Below, one piece after another: positions 47,422 to 60,800 of a stretch of 64,000 nt of DNA; within the stretch, counting starts at the first letter, position 1; the number at the start of each line of letters is the position of its first letter. The stretch comes from Cymodocea nodosa. Its lineage: Eukaryota; Streptophyta; Magnoliopsida; Alismatales; Cymodoceaceae. The DNA is taken from the NCBI GenBank assembly GCA_036874045.1, contig CM072343.1:1384001-1448000 (forward strand), in the 5' to 3' direction. Position numbers and translations under genes: made by a program. Under the pieces are notes generated by a model. It ran no database searches. It had not been told where the DNA came from and saw nothing but the letters and a program-made list of their open reading frames with translations.

Positions 47422-49340
47422 GATCTCTCCAGAGACGTTTTATCAGATCCAAGTGCTGCATGTGTTCCACCACCTCACAAATGGATGTGATAAGGCCGGC
47501 GCTTATTCCTGCTGGTAAGATCTGTTCTTGTTCGGTAATACGCATGGTGTGGTTTTTCATTAGCTTTGGTAATTGTCATCCACCACAAAGTGGGAACTCC
47601 CTTTTTATTGTTGTCCTAGAACTTGACTTGATTTCCATCCCCATTGTGAAGGAATAAGGGGACGAAGTAGTCCGGTTATCATTTAGGAAGCGTGTCTTAT
47701 TACTATTTGATCGCCCATCCCTTTTGTGAAAAAATAACGGGATGAGCTTGGATTTGGCATCAAAGTGGCTTTAGTATGTAAAATATAAGGCTTTGGTCAT
47801 ATCATGTCTTGGTAAATGTAAATAGTAGGTAATTTGTGATCATGGTGCTGCCAGGGATTCGTATCATTCTTTCAGTTGTTAGGTATCTTTTAATTTAATT
47901 ACTTTTGTTGCATAACGTTTTTTAGGTTTATCTCTTCATGTGTACTGATATCTTTAACCACATAAATCTCTGACGAGCAATGGCCTATGATAGGATAGAA
48001 AAATGGATCTTAGTTTAATTTGTGCGTATGCATATGTTTGCAGAATGTGGTAGTTTGATTTACTTCTCTTGAAACACGTCTTTATAAACGTTGTTTTCCT
48101 ACCCCCCTCGGCTGTTTATGATATGTTGGGCTGATGGGAAGTTAGAAAAATGGTAAAATAGAGAGCTTATGGCATTTAAAGGTCCAGACGCTGAATTCTA
48201 TCTTTTTTCCCTCACAGATTACATCCCTCAAAGATGTCAATCATAACCATGTCTTGCCTCGTCCTTATTTAAACTACAAAATCTCTTCGTCTTTGATCAA
48301 ATGAACTAGAGGTAAAATTTGATCATTAATGATTTATTTGAATTGTTTAAATCATGTTAAGTTGACACGACATGACTTATAACATTTCTACATGGTGGTG
48401 GGATGCAAAGTAGCCGTGGAATGGAGAATGGTCAAAAGAGGAGACAAATTACAACCATGAACGGCACTCACCATGGCCTACAACTTGATCCATGCATCCA
48501 ACATTGCTTCAAATATTGAATAGAATAGGGTTAGGAGAGGGCATTTACAGGATTTGATGTGAATATTACCTTGACGTAAAACTATACGATAACAGTCCAA
48601 TTAAGGTATCAACGAGAGATTAGGGAAGAAGTGTCGAAAAGATTAATCTTGTATTACTCACGACTAAATATATATACAAAGTTAAAACAGATAAATAGAT
48701 CTTGAAGATCCATTTACAGTACAAACTCTTTCACAGCAACTACACTTTGTTATTTGAATATGCAAAATTATGTATTCTCCACATGTTCTTTATTTGCACT
48801 TTCACTCGTTTCGACAATTATCTTCATTGTATAATTAACATATGAAGGCAATACTTGCTCTTTTTCAACAAATATTCTTTTTATCATATCAGGCTTGTCT
48901 ATATCGCATTTGAAAAATGAAATGGAGTTGATAGTTTGTGGAAAAAACTGCGTCTAAAAAGAAGGAAAATTTCACTTATAGTTCCCGAAAAAATCTTGCC
49001 TTATACATTTGTGATTTGTTGTGGTCATCGTTCATTCCAGTTATTTATGCGTATAATCAAAGTACATGTATAACTTTTGAAAAACACCACAAAAGGCAAA
49101 TAATACGTTAAGAAACAGCGTGTACAAACAGGAAAAAATTAAAATACTCCAAGTAAAAGTAGAAAAGCATAACTGAGAGACAACAAAAACCACGTGACAA
49201 AAACAACGAGCCAAAGCTTCAAACAGTACAACTTACGACACAACTCTTTAATAAACTTGAGTTTTATCTCATCTCTTAAAGTAACACCTCATATCCAATC
49301 TATCACATCTACGACAGCATTAGCCTTCTAGCTGATTATG
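47422..49340 (+). other. 3' UTR of the Cys/His-repeat gene, then spacer
   Basis: Ordinary-composition sequence to about 47950 is probably 3' UTR. From about 48250 on the sequence is intergenic, with no supported gene. Confidence 0.4.
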
Positions 49341-49349
49341 TTACTACTT

Positions 49350-51550
49350 TCAAGAATGTTTAATGCGAATTTTTCTCGTGTTACAAATATTATTATTATT
49401 AAAGAACATTTATTTGTAATACATGAGACTCTCAAGAATTAACTAATAAATTTTATATTTTACAATTTTCAAAGAAGAATATCTTATTTACATCATATCA
49501 ATCACGTCAAACACATATAATATCAAAAATATAATTTCATTGATTATAAACAAGAGTAAGAAATAACTTTGAATAATGACAACTGAGTTAACACATGTAG
49601 AAGCATTTGATATTTTATATAGTTTGAACTTATATCTAAGAGTATTTAATATTTTGGATAGTTTAAACTCATATCTAAGAACATATAATATTTTAAATTT
49701 TTATTTAAGTAGTTTAAGACTTTTCCTTAAGAGTATTTTGTTCATATTTTGACATATTAGATACGTGTAAAGGACACTTCGACAATTTGGTACGTGCATG
49801 GGGATATTTGGGATGTCTTGCTAATTTAGGCATATATAAAGGACATTTTGAATAACTTGAGAGTGTATGAGGTTGGTAACTCGATAATGTTAGAGTGTAC
49901 AAGGGCATTTTAGCAATCTGGGTATGCATAAAAGTATTTCAACAAGTTGAGAGTGTACAAGGATATTTTGATAATTTTCCATACACATATGTCTTATATC
50001 AAAATATATTTCTAAATAATTTAGACTCATATCCAAAAACAATAAATATTTTTATCACTTGAACATTTATTTCTTATATTCAAACAAAAATTAAATAATT
50101 TGAGTTCATATCTAAAAGTAAATTTTGATTTAGATAGTTTAAGCTCTTCCCTAAGAGTATATTTTGATTTTGACATTGTAGATATGTGAGAGGGTGTTTT
50201 TGGTAATTTGAGTATGAAAGTATATTTCAGTAATTCGTGAGTACATAAAGGGCATTTTGGTAATTATCTCATTTATAGATAGTTTAGACTTGTATTTAAG
50301 AGTAATATAATATTTCTCAATCACTTGAATATTTATTTCTTATACTCAAGTGAAAATTACATAATTTAAACTCATATCTAGTAGTAATATAATATTTTCA
50401 TTACTTTATATATATTTTTTGCATTCAAATAAATAATTAAATAATTTAAGCTCATATCAAAGAGCAACGAATATTTTCAATATTTTGATATATATATATA
50501 TATTTATGTTATTTCATATTCAAATATATATATTTGAATATTTAAATACTTATATATTTTATATTCAAACATCTTTATTTTAATTTAGATATTTGTACAT
50601 TTCACATCCAAATTAGTACATATATATATTCAACAATTTAACTTTATTTATATGTGCATAAGATTTTTACACACATATATGTATATTTAATTTGAGATAT
50701 ATGCACTCAATTTCTTCATGCATATAAATACAATCAACTTTATACACATTTTATTAATTCAAGCAAATATATATACATAACTAGGCAAAATCTATGCATT
50801 TGAACATGTACATACTTGCTTTAGTATCTTGCACTTCATTTCATGTAAATATGTTGATAAACTTTGCTCCCAAGTATATGTATATTTGATTTTCTAGGCA
50901 CATATATATATTTTATCACAAATATATATATTTGATTTTTTAAGCATGTGTTTGATTTACTTTCTACACATATGTATTTATCAACTAGTTTTCATGCACA
51001 TGTGCAATTTGATCTCCACATATGCATCTAATTTCTTATACATAATTTGTTCCATTTAATCTTCATATATGTCCATCCATGTATGACACATGTTAAACTT
51101 ACACGTATGTGTTTTATATCTTTCTCTTCTATGTGCAAGTATAATCTGATATCCTCCTAATGTCTTTTCCTTCTCTCATTAATGATAACAAGTAAGGTGA
51201 GCTTGGAATAATTTCGTTGTTATAAGGAGAGCAACAACATTATCGTTGTGAGCAAACAAACTCTTCATGGTGAAAGCTATATTGCCTCTTTCATGTCAAA
51301 GCTTTCAATTTGTTGCTATGGTGATGAAAATGTTTGAATCACCTTTGTTGAAATGTAACACCTATTCACACTTAAAGCACCCTCAATCTCTAGTTGATGT
51401 GATCAAAGAAGTAACTTACATGATATTATCATGTAAGGAGGAGATGTCTAATTTAGGTTAAAGTATATTATTATAACATCAACTACACGCTTCAACAAGT
51501 TTGGGTCGAAAGTTTCTTTTCCTTGCATATTATTATGATAGTAAGTTATT
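49350..51550 (+). repeat. Left arm of a giant inverted repeat (about 2.2 kb)
   Basis: This segment matches 52010-54030 in reverse-complement orientation along its whole length. Anchors: ctctcaagaattaactaata at 49432 against the complement of tagtagttaattcttgagag at 53940; catccatgtatgacacatgt at 51073 against the complement of acatgtgtcatatatggata at 52501; aaactcttcatggtgaaag at 51259 against the complement of ctttcaccatgaagagttt at 52304. It also contains degenerate repeats of atagtttaaactcatatcta and agagtatttaatatttt, and later segments rich in cata/tatg. No long coding frame is present. Confidence 0.85.
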
Positions 51551-52009
51551 GACTTGATGACCCAACAATGCTAATATGATTCTAGTTATCACAAGTAGGT
51601 ACTTTTGACCACTTACAACAATAAAGGAGGCATAAAAAAAGAGAGAGATTGAGAGCAAGCTTTGTTGTCTTACCTCCTTATCTAAAAAAAGAAAAATATC
51701 AAGGAACACTCGAATCCATCAATCTATTGATGTTCGAACACCACCCTCTATCAATAATCCTAAACTCAAGCTCTATAGCCAACCTTTGATGTGTAAGTTT
51801 ATCAACAGTTACACTTGAGCACACAAAGGAGATAAGATCAAGATTGTTGGTTGTCAAGTATCAACATTAGTAGCTGTCGATGACGATGAAGACGATGCCA
51901 CCTAAATAGCCAATATTGAGGAAGCAAGAAGAAGACAAGAAAAAAGAGTAAAAAAAAGAAGGAATGACAATGACAATGACAAAGAGTTAAGAGGTACAAA
52001 AAAGTAAAG
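51551..52009. other. Spacer (loop) of the giant inverted repeat
   Basis: About 460 bp that I cannot pair with itself. Purine-rich stretches (aaaaaaagagagagattgag, gaagcaagaagaagacaaga) lie toward both sides. No gene is supported. Confidence 0.5.
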
Positions 52010-54030
52010 TGAAATGTTTACTACCATGTAAGGAGAAGCATCTAATCTAAACCAATTGAAGCTCATAGTTAATGCTATGACAACATCCTCACTTCAACCT
52101 AGATTGATCACCTCCTAACATAATAACATTATGTAAATTACTTCTTCAATCACATCAATTGAAGAAGGATGAAGATGCTCTAAATATGGATGGTCGCTAC
52201 ATTATAATAAAGGTGGTTTAAACATTTTCATTGCTAAAGCAACAAATTGAAAGCTCGAAGAGATGATATAAGGGTAATTATGGGTGTGCTCTCATTGTTT
52301 ACTTTCACCATGAAGAGTTTGTTTATTTATAATAGCATTATCGTCACTCTTCCTGAAATAAGGAAACCATCATGAGCTTACCTTACCTATTGTTAACGAG
52401 AGAAGGAAAAGATGTCAAAAAGAGATCAAATTATGCTTGCACGTAGAAGAAAAAGATAGCGCACGAAGGGAAAGACATATGTACATACATACAAGTTTGA
52501 CATGTGTCATATATGGATAGACACGTATGCATGAAGATTAAATATATACATGAAGATTAAATACGACAAAGTATGCATACACATAAGAAATTGAATGCAA
52601 ATGTGGAGATTAAATTACACATATATGTGAAAACTAGTTGATAAATAAGTATGTGAAGAAAGCAAATCAAATGCACATATACTTAAAGGGAAAAATGAAT
52701 TTATATATATGAAAAAAGTCAAATATATATATGTGGATAGAAAATCAAATGTCTATATATTTAGAAGCAAAGTTGATTAACATATTTACATAAAATAAAA
52801 TATAAGATACTAAAACAAGTATGCACATGTTCAAGTACATAGATATTGTCCACATATACATATATATTTAAAGTTGGATTGATAAAATGTATATGCATAA
52901 AGTTGATTATACTTATAAATATGAGAAAATTGAGTGCATATATCTCAAACAAAATATACATATATGTAAAAATCCTACACACGTATGTGTAAAGTTAGAT
53001 TGTTGAATATATGTGTACTAATTTGAATGTGAAATACATAAATATTCAAATTAAAATAAAGATGTTTATATATATTTGGATATGAAATAACATAAATATA
53101 CATATATCCAATTATAAAAAATATTCATTACTCTTTGATATAAACCTGAACTATCTAATTTTTTATATGAATATAGAAAACATATATAAAGTAATGAAAA
53201 TATTATATAATTCCTAGAAACGAGTCTAAACTATCTAATCTTCATTTGAGAGTACAAGAAATAAATATTCAAGTACTCTTGATATAAACCTAAATTATCT
53301 AGAAATATATTTTGACATGAAATATATGTATGTGCATGTAGAAATTGCTAATTACCCTTATACATGCATAAATTTCCAAAATACCCTTTCATATGGAAAA
53401 TTTCCAAAACATCCTTCTATATAGGAAAATTACCAAAATGCCCTTTATTATACTTCTAATTTACCAAAATACCCTTTATGTGTATCCTTCTATATGAGAA
53501 AATTATCAAGATACCCTTTATGTACTCTTGAATTACCAAAATACCTTTTCATACTCAAATTACCAAAACACCCTCTCACATATTTGAAATATTAAAATCA
53601 AAATATGCTTTAACAAAGAGTCTAAATTGTCTAAATCAAAATTTGTTTCTAAATATGAGTTTAAACTATTTAAAATATCATATACTTCTAGATATGAGCT
53701 TAAACTATTTAATATATCAAATGTTCCTAAATATGAACTTAAAATATTAAATACCCTTGGAAACAAGTATAAACATTCCACTATGTCATGTCAACTTATT
53801 TGTCATTGTTCAAAGTTTGTTTTGTACTCTTATTCATATATAATTAATGAGATTATATTTTTGATATAATATATGTATTTGATGTGAATGACACGATGCA
53901 AACGAGACATCCTTCTTTTGAAAGTATAAAGTACAAAATTAGTAGTTAATTCTTGAGAGATCTCGCATATTACAAAAGAATATTTTTTTTAATAACAAGC
54001 ATTTATAATATGAGAAAAACCTACATTAAT
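52010..54030 (-). repeat. Right arm of the giant inverted repeat (about 2.0 kb)
   Basis: Reverse-complement counterpart of 49350-51550 (anchors given there). Its outer part (53100-53780) carries the same degenerate taaactatttaatatatcaa-type units in inverted orientation and a run of aaattaccaaaatacccttt units at about 53380-53580. The arms are visibly diverged, with many substitutions and indels. Confidence 0.85.
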
Positions 54031-55129
54031 AGAATGACACAACCAATGGGACAAAGATTATTAGATTTTCAAGGATGCAAAACAACAAATAGTAGAACAA
54101 AGTTGACCTACCTCAACCATATTAAAGTGTAGAACAATTAACTAATATGGTGGGTATTTAGAACGAAATTATACATAGTATTAGTGGTTAATTAATGGTT
54201 TATGACATCTTAATTAACTTATCATATTAGAATTAGACCATTATGTTGTATTTGCATAATTCTAGAACTTAATTGAAGAACATGCATAATTTGAAGGAAT
54301 TAATGTTAATTATCATTTGTGAATGATTGCAAAATACTTCTGTTAGATATTATTAAATGTTAAATGTTATATACATATTGCTTTATTAAACTACAGAATT
54401 GAACAAGTCTATTGAGTTACATTGTAACTCAACAAGGTCGGTCTGTTGAGTTTGCAATTAAGTCAACGAAGTATGTTGAGTTACGATAACTTCACGGACC
54501 AGTTATTATCTAATGTACGTTTGTGAATAGTTTGTAATAAATACATAAGAAAATCATGTTGCATGAGTCACGTCATGATCTCGATCATAAAACAAAAAAA
54601 TAATTATTGTCGTTGATACATAGGAAGGAAATCTAACTAGTCATTTTGGCAACAATTGTTATTTTGAGGAAGAAAAATATAAAATGATTGAAAGAAATAA
54701 AAAAAAAGGGAGAGATAGCCGTACTCACTATAGAAAGTATCGAACGTTCTTTAAGATTTCTCTCACCATTATCATCACTACCTACCATTCATCGAAAGTC
54801 TGTGATGATACTTTCTAGATGTTGGATAATTACGATCAAAATATGGTAATTGACAATCATTCTAGAAGAGTGATTGCATCACAAGAAGGAAATGTTTCTT
54901 CACTAAACACTAAATCATCTCACAATAAAACTTTCAACCTTAGTTTCAGGTTGATTTCGCTATGTTGAAAAAAAGATCATCTTACAAAAGTTTAGGTTTG
55001 TAATTCAATAGGGAGAGGAGTGTATGATAGTAAGTGATTAAGTTTTCAAAAAAGTAATTGCATTGCATATAATGTTGGAAGTCTTTTATTTTCAATAAAG
55101 AGTTTTATCTATCATGAATCGTTCATCTT
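54031..55129. other. Intergenic, nothing recognised
   Basis: AT-rich sequence without a domain-bearing frame, RNA gene or repeat ends that I can name. Confidence 0.4.
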
Positions 55130-56656
55130 AAAGAACATAAGGTCTAACCTTATCTTTACTTCAATCCAACCAAAATTTTTATTTTCTTTTTCAATCTAAT
55201 CAAAGCTCGACTTTAGTCCGATCGAAGTTTCTGATTTTTTAAAATATATATATATATTTTTTATTTAATCTGATCAACCGAAGTTTTTTATTTTTTCCTT
55301 TGGTCTAACTAACATATTTTAATTTTTTTCTTCAATCTAATCGAAGATAAACTTTGGTTTGATCGAAGTTTTTTAAATTTATTATTTTTTCCTTCGATCT
55401 AATCGAAGCTAAACTTTAATCTGATGAAGTTTTTTATTTTCTTTATTTTTTCTTTCGATTTGATTGAATCTTAACTTCAGTCTAACTAAATTTTTGATTT
55501 TTTATATTTATTTTTTTGATTTTAAATTTTAAAAAAATACAACATTTTCGATAATCAATTTATCTTTCAAACACATTATTTTATTTATAAATACACGAAC
55601 ATCAAACATAAGTCATCGTTTATAAATCATGATTCATCACATTAACATCAATATCAAGACATCATCAATGAACCATTTATATTCATCATCCATCAATACA
55701 TTCAAACACAAGTCATAAAGTTAAAATAATTATTTTATTTCTAAATTAAAATTAAAATTACATTATTTTTGTAATTACATCAAATATTTTTACATTTAAT
55801 GTATATAATTATATTTAAATATTTAAATTTACAAATTCATTAATGAAGTCATCTTTCTATTACTATCCACGAACACAAGTAAACTCTCAGTATTTAACAC
55901 ACATTAATACTTCTAAAATATCATCTTTTAATTTTGCTCTTCTATCTATTATCACCAATATTAAATATTTATTCACATGCTACAGAAGAAGTTAGAATTA
56001 TTAGTAAATCTCTAGTCATTAATGATAAAATAAGAAATGTGCATTTTGTATTTTCCTTTAATTTATTACATCAAAATTTAGAAAATTAGGATTATCTCTT
56101 ATTAAATAGTTATGATTAAAATTATTTAATTCTTTCCTATTTGTTAGGATAAATCACTATGTTCATCATCAAATATACTATAATCAATTATTGATGATGA
56201 CGACGATGATTGTGAAAAATAAGACATTTTGTGTTTGTTGTGTTTCATATTTTGTAAAATACATATTAAACATATTATTTAAACTTTATTTTACATTTTC
56301 AATTGTTACATCAAATTCTATGTTTAAACAAGTTTGTATTACATTTATTAATTTTTTAACAACTTTTACTTTAGTCTTAAGATCTAAACAAACACTTAAT
56401 GTATATAAAAGAGGTATCTTATTCCAATTTTTATTTTTTATTAATTTCAACGTTCATTTTTTATAAACATTATTTTAATGTTGGTTTAACGTACACGGAC
56501 TTATAGAACCTGACTCGAATTGGCCTGTTGGCTTGACCTAAATTGACCCACAAGTCAACCCGACTCAATTCAAATTAACTTACGGGTTAGACTGACCTGC
56601 AAGTCAATTTTCTAATATATTATAGCTCAACCCAACCCAATTGACACCTCTAGAGT
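55130..56656 (-). mobile_element. Second, shorter copy of the hAT element seen at 11049-14205
   Basis: The right end reads caacccaattgacacctcta (about 56636-56655), the inverted form of the aggtgtcaatgggttggg terminus at 11053. The segment 55740-56430 is collinear with 11770-12480 (aaaatatcatcttttaa at 55915 and 11964; gatgatgacgacgatg at 56193 and gatgatgatgacgatgg at 12260; gtatcttattccaat at 56412 and 12472). On the minus strand it keeps the hAT C-terminal relic (RDLLIILTSSVACE) with an internal stop. Subterminal gatcgaag/ctttgg motifs fill 55150-55500. The middle and the BED part are missing. The left end is not clear. Confidence 0.6.
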
Positions 56657-56719
56657 AAAGGTCAAATTTTAAATGAAGGGATGAGTATATGTCAAGCATC
56701 ACTCAATTTTACAACTCAA

Positions 56720-56720
<1 letters not shown>

Positions 56721-56771
<51 letters not shown>
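56721..56771. repeat. Compound (TC)n(TA)n microsatellite
   Basis: About 15 TC dinucleotides followed directly by about 10 TA dinucleotides. Confidence 0.95.
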
Positions 56772-57867
56772 TCACTAGCCCTAAACGTTATCAACTTAGA
56801 TATATATTTATCATACACATTTACATGCTTACACACTTATCTACATGGCCATGACATTACCAATCTTCACATATATTTATTTATACAATAATCTTAGCAT
56901 TTCACCCATAGCCTAATAATATTTTTTCACTTCAACACAAATGTTATCTAATATGTAAAATAGGAATAATTTATGCATTCGTTTTCAAATGATATATTTC
57001 TCATTTTCTCTCTCTCTCTCTCTATCACTACTTATCTATCAAAACAAATTTTCCAAGAGGGAACCCCATGCCAAAGGGTTAATAGCAATATTCTTTTTGA
57101 TAACAGCTTTTCATTTATGTTTACCTTAAGTCTTCTATCAAGATAAAGTGAAAGATAAACACTACTAATTGTTAGTCTTAAAAAAGTCAAAATTCAAAAA
57201 GTAACACAGAAACTTCAAATTATAACTATCATATTTAACAATCTTAACAATGTCACATTATATCATTCTCAATAAGATCTAAAGATTAAAAGATGATAAA
57301 AATTATTACTCAAGATGACGTGAATGTTACAAGCATGTACTATTAGTTCGATTTGATTGGATCAGAGGTCAACCAAAGTACTATAAATTGAACAAGTTAT
57401 ACTACCATTTGGAAAAAATATGAAACCATATTTTATGACGAACCAAACCAAAATCATATGAATTGTTCCAGTCTAATTTAATTCATCTTGGTGTGCAACC
57501 CTGATCAACTGTGTTTCATCACAAGATTTTTATCTAATCAAAGATGAACATATCTCCACGTCCTCTACAAACACAAATGAAATAATAATACTTCGAACAT
57601 ATTTGTTCTACCAAATTGACAAGCTTAAAAACAATACAACATGCATGCGTTTAGCTGCTAATAAGAAGATATCATTAAATTCAATCTAGGAAAAAAAACC
57701 CAAACAATGTAATAGAAGAAAAAAGGCATGTGAGGCTTTTTGCATAAAAAAAAGGCACCTGAATTTGGTGTTGATGTCATGATCAGGAATGGGGAAGAAA
57801 AAAAAGCTTTGATTTATTCCATTTACCTTGTTGAAGCAAAATATACCCGCAAAGACTCCCACTTGAC
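56772..57867. other. Intergenic spacer and 3' UTR of the pyruvate kinase gene
   Basis: A short (CT)n run lies at about 57007-57023. The part next to 57868 should be the 3' UTR of the minus-strand gene. Nothing else is recognised. Confidence 0.4.
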
Positions 57868-60800
57868 CTAAACTTTTCGGACTTGGATGTTATGCATAGA
57901 CTGTGACCTCCAAATTGTTTGATTGCCACTCTGAACAAGAGCAACTTCCTCCCCTTCCTTAACCATCCCTTGCTTCTGAAAATATTCATCAATGTTAGAA
58001 GGGAGCAAATAAGTAGAACCTGCTAACAAAGCCTGGTGAAGACAATGGTGAAAACCTATGCACAATAATTGGCGTTTTACTTTTAAACATCAACTTAGGG
58101 CAATATCTTTTTATTGCATCCTTTGTCTTTCTCTTTATTGCTTTTTCTAGTGTTCCATTGGAGCTCAAGAAAAGCACCAAGTAATCCAGTTCGATCCCAC
58201 TAACCATCTTTGGTTGAGGAAGGGTGAACATTTTTACAATTTATTTTATGCCATTCAAAGCCTATGAAAACCCAAGTCATATATTTTAATTTTTTTTTCT
58301 TATCACAAAATTGTTGATGTTTTCTTGTTATTGATCACAATCAAGTGAAAGAAAAAAACAATGCAAAAACTGAAAGAAAATAAACAATACAAAATACTTG
58401 TCTTCCTTAGTATTCAGTAAATTCTTTCCTCAAAGGCTGTCTTTCCATGCTCTTATAATGAGATTACCATTAGAAAGTTAATTACAGACACAATAAAGCA
58501 ATTACATTATTGTAGTTACGTAACAAACATATATCAGATGAGTATATTCTAACTTAAGTATTTCAGAATTTAGATAACCTTGTAAAATTCTTGCTATTAA
58601 TGATATAAAAGATACATTGAGAAAAAAATAGATAGAATAGTAATAACGCATTTGAAGCCTTATCAAGTGAAATCTAGCATACTTATTTCAGTTTTCTCTT
58701 AAAAAATTACCTGTAAATAAGTCAAGGCCTTGGAGAATGTGTCCTCAGAATTCTCTGAAAATTGCATCATTATGGGGCACACACCCTGATACAATGCCAG
58801 TCTCTGTCTTACCCTCTCCCTGCATGATTTATAGATGATAACTTTGTTATTTAATTTAGAAAGAAACAATGGGCCTGCTTGTTTGTTTTGGTTGGCTGAT
58901 GTTACATGCCTTTTTTCTTGGAATGCAGAAAAATATATTTGGCAAATCTTAAGACTTTTCGTTTATTTAAGAGATGCCATAAAAAATTTATTCTGAGTTT
59001 TGTCAGAAGTATAAAACCATGTCTTGGTTTATGTACCACACATGGAAAAAGGGGTCTGTTTATTTCCAAGATCATAATCCTAGGAATGGCTTGGATCTGA
59101 TTATGACAGTCAAGATTATCAAAAAATCAAGATTTTACATAAAATTCAAGACATTTAAAAACTGTAGATTTGTATTGCTCATAAAATTTTTGAATGAGAT
59201 GGTTTGGCATAAGATTTTGGAATAAATGTAATGATTAAATTAATAAAATACACTTAAGATATAAATACATTAATATTTTTAGTGAGTAAAATAACTTATA
59301 TTAGCAATAATAATATCTAAAGTAACTAATGTGTGATAATTATTATTAAGTATAAATATTACTACCAATAAGTAATTATGTACGAATTATTATTAAATTA
59401 ATATTAAAATTAACATTATTAACCAAAACAACACTATTAATTGATTTATTTAATTACCAATAATATAATTACTATTATTTATTATTATAATTAATATTAA
59501 TTAATGAAATAATTAATACAATTGATATTATTCAATATTAAATATGATTATATTTATACTACTAATATTAATATTAAATGATGGAAAATAATGAATTTTG
59601 TTCAATTTAATTGCAATATTTGCATGAGCTCAAGAGCATTTTCATGAATGGAAAAATCTTCACCCATAAGGGCAGAGAATTGACATGAAATCTTTGATTC
59701 TACAAAATAAGTTCACCCAATTTTGAGAAAAATATATCACGTCATAGGGTGTTTTGTGTAAGGTTATGAGCAGAAAGAAAAATTAGAATATTCTGAGCAC
59801 CCATATTCCTATACAAATGCTATCTTAGATATTATTTTTAAACTACAGATGAACGGTACATGCCCAACCACATTAAAACAATTGGACACAAAAAATAAAA
59901 ACTCAACACTCAGATTGCATAATCCAGTTAAGGTGAGTTTTTTTGGGAGGGTTTTTTGGTTAAACTTGTCAGACTTAATCTTGTGGGTAGACAAACAGTG
60001 GTTTACAAATCATGGGCTTTTGCTTAAGGTATCATTGGAAGTTTAAAACCACTAGACAAACAGGTGGAATGCAAAGATAGTTTGTGCAACGTGGTTCAAT
60101 AATATATCTTATTAACTTGAACAACTACATGGTAAGCACACTCACTCATTAGTGAAGGCATATATGGTGCCTGAAGGTCGGTAATGGCTCAGCAGAATAG
60201 CCATGAAGCCACTTCTGGTGAAGACAATGATTGAGGTACCAAGAGTATTTGACATCATAGTTGCATGGAATGCAAACATCTCACTCATGTGATTCTACAA
60301 GAAAGAATTGCCAAATGAGCCCGCCTCCAATCAAGAGTTATGCATATGAGGTCTAAGAACGTGAAACATGTAACATAAATAGCTTTTAATCTATAACCTT
60401 GAAAGCCTGACCAAGATTGGTAGGTTGTGATCCTGGCACCATCGATGCTTCAGTCCTCAAGGCAACCGTATGCATTACCTTCACAGCTTTCAGTGGGAAT
60501 CTGCAAGATATGCCAGAACAATTGTGCTAAAATTTAACATGCTAAATATTGTCCTATACATGGTTTTCAGGTTAATAGAGACATGAAAGTTAAGAGTGCA
60601 CCAAACAAAATAAATAACTGAGCGGCTGCATGTCAAAGCAAACTATTATTTTATATAACACATACTTTCCATGAGCAGTTTCTCCAGAAAGCATGACAGC
60701 ATCAGCACCCTCACGAACTGCAATAGCAATATCGGATGCCTCAGCACGAGTTGGCATTGGATGAACAATCATACTCTCCAACATATTTGTTGCCACAATG

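Noticed and set aside
49560-50480. Regularly spaced short repeats in the inverted-repeat arm considered as a CRISPR-like array
   Set aside because: The units are degenerate, differ in spacing and have no unique spacers. This is plant nuclear DNA and the units are decayed AT-rich tandem repeats.
57995-58231. A 78-codon minus-strand frame between the last two pyruvate kinase exons
   Set aside because: It lies in an intron whose borders join perfectly in phase without it. I do not recognise its translation. It may be a decayed transposon piece, but there is no support for a gene.
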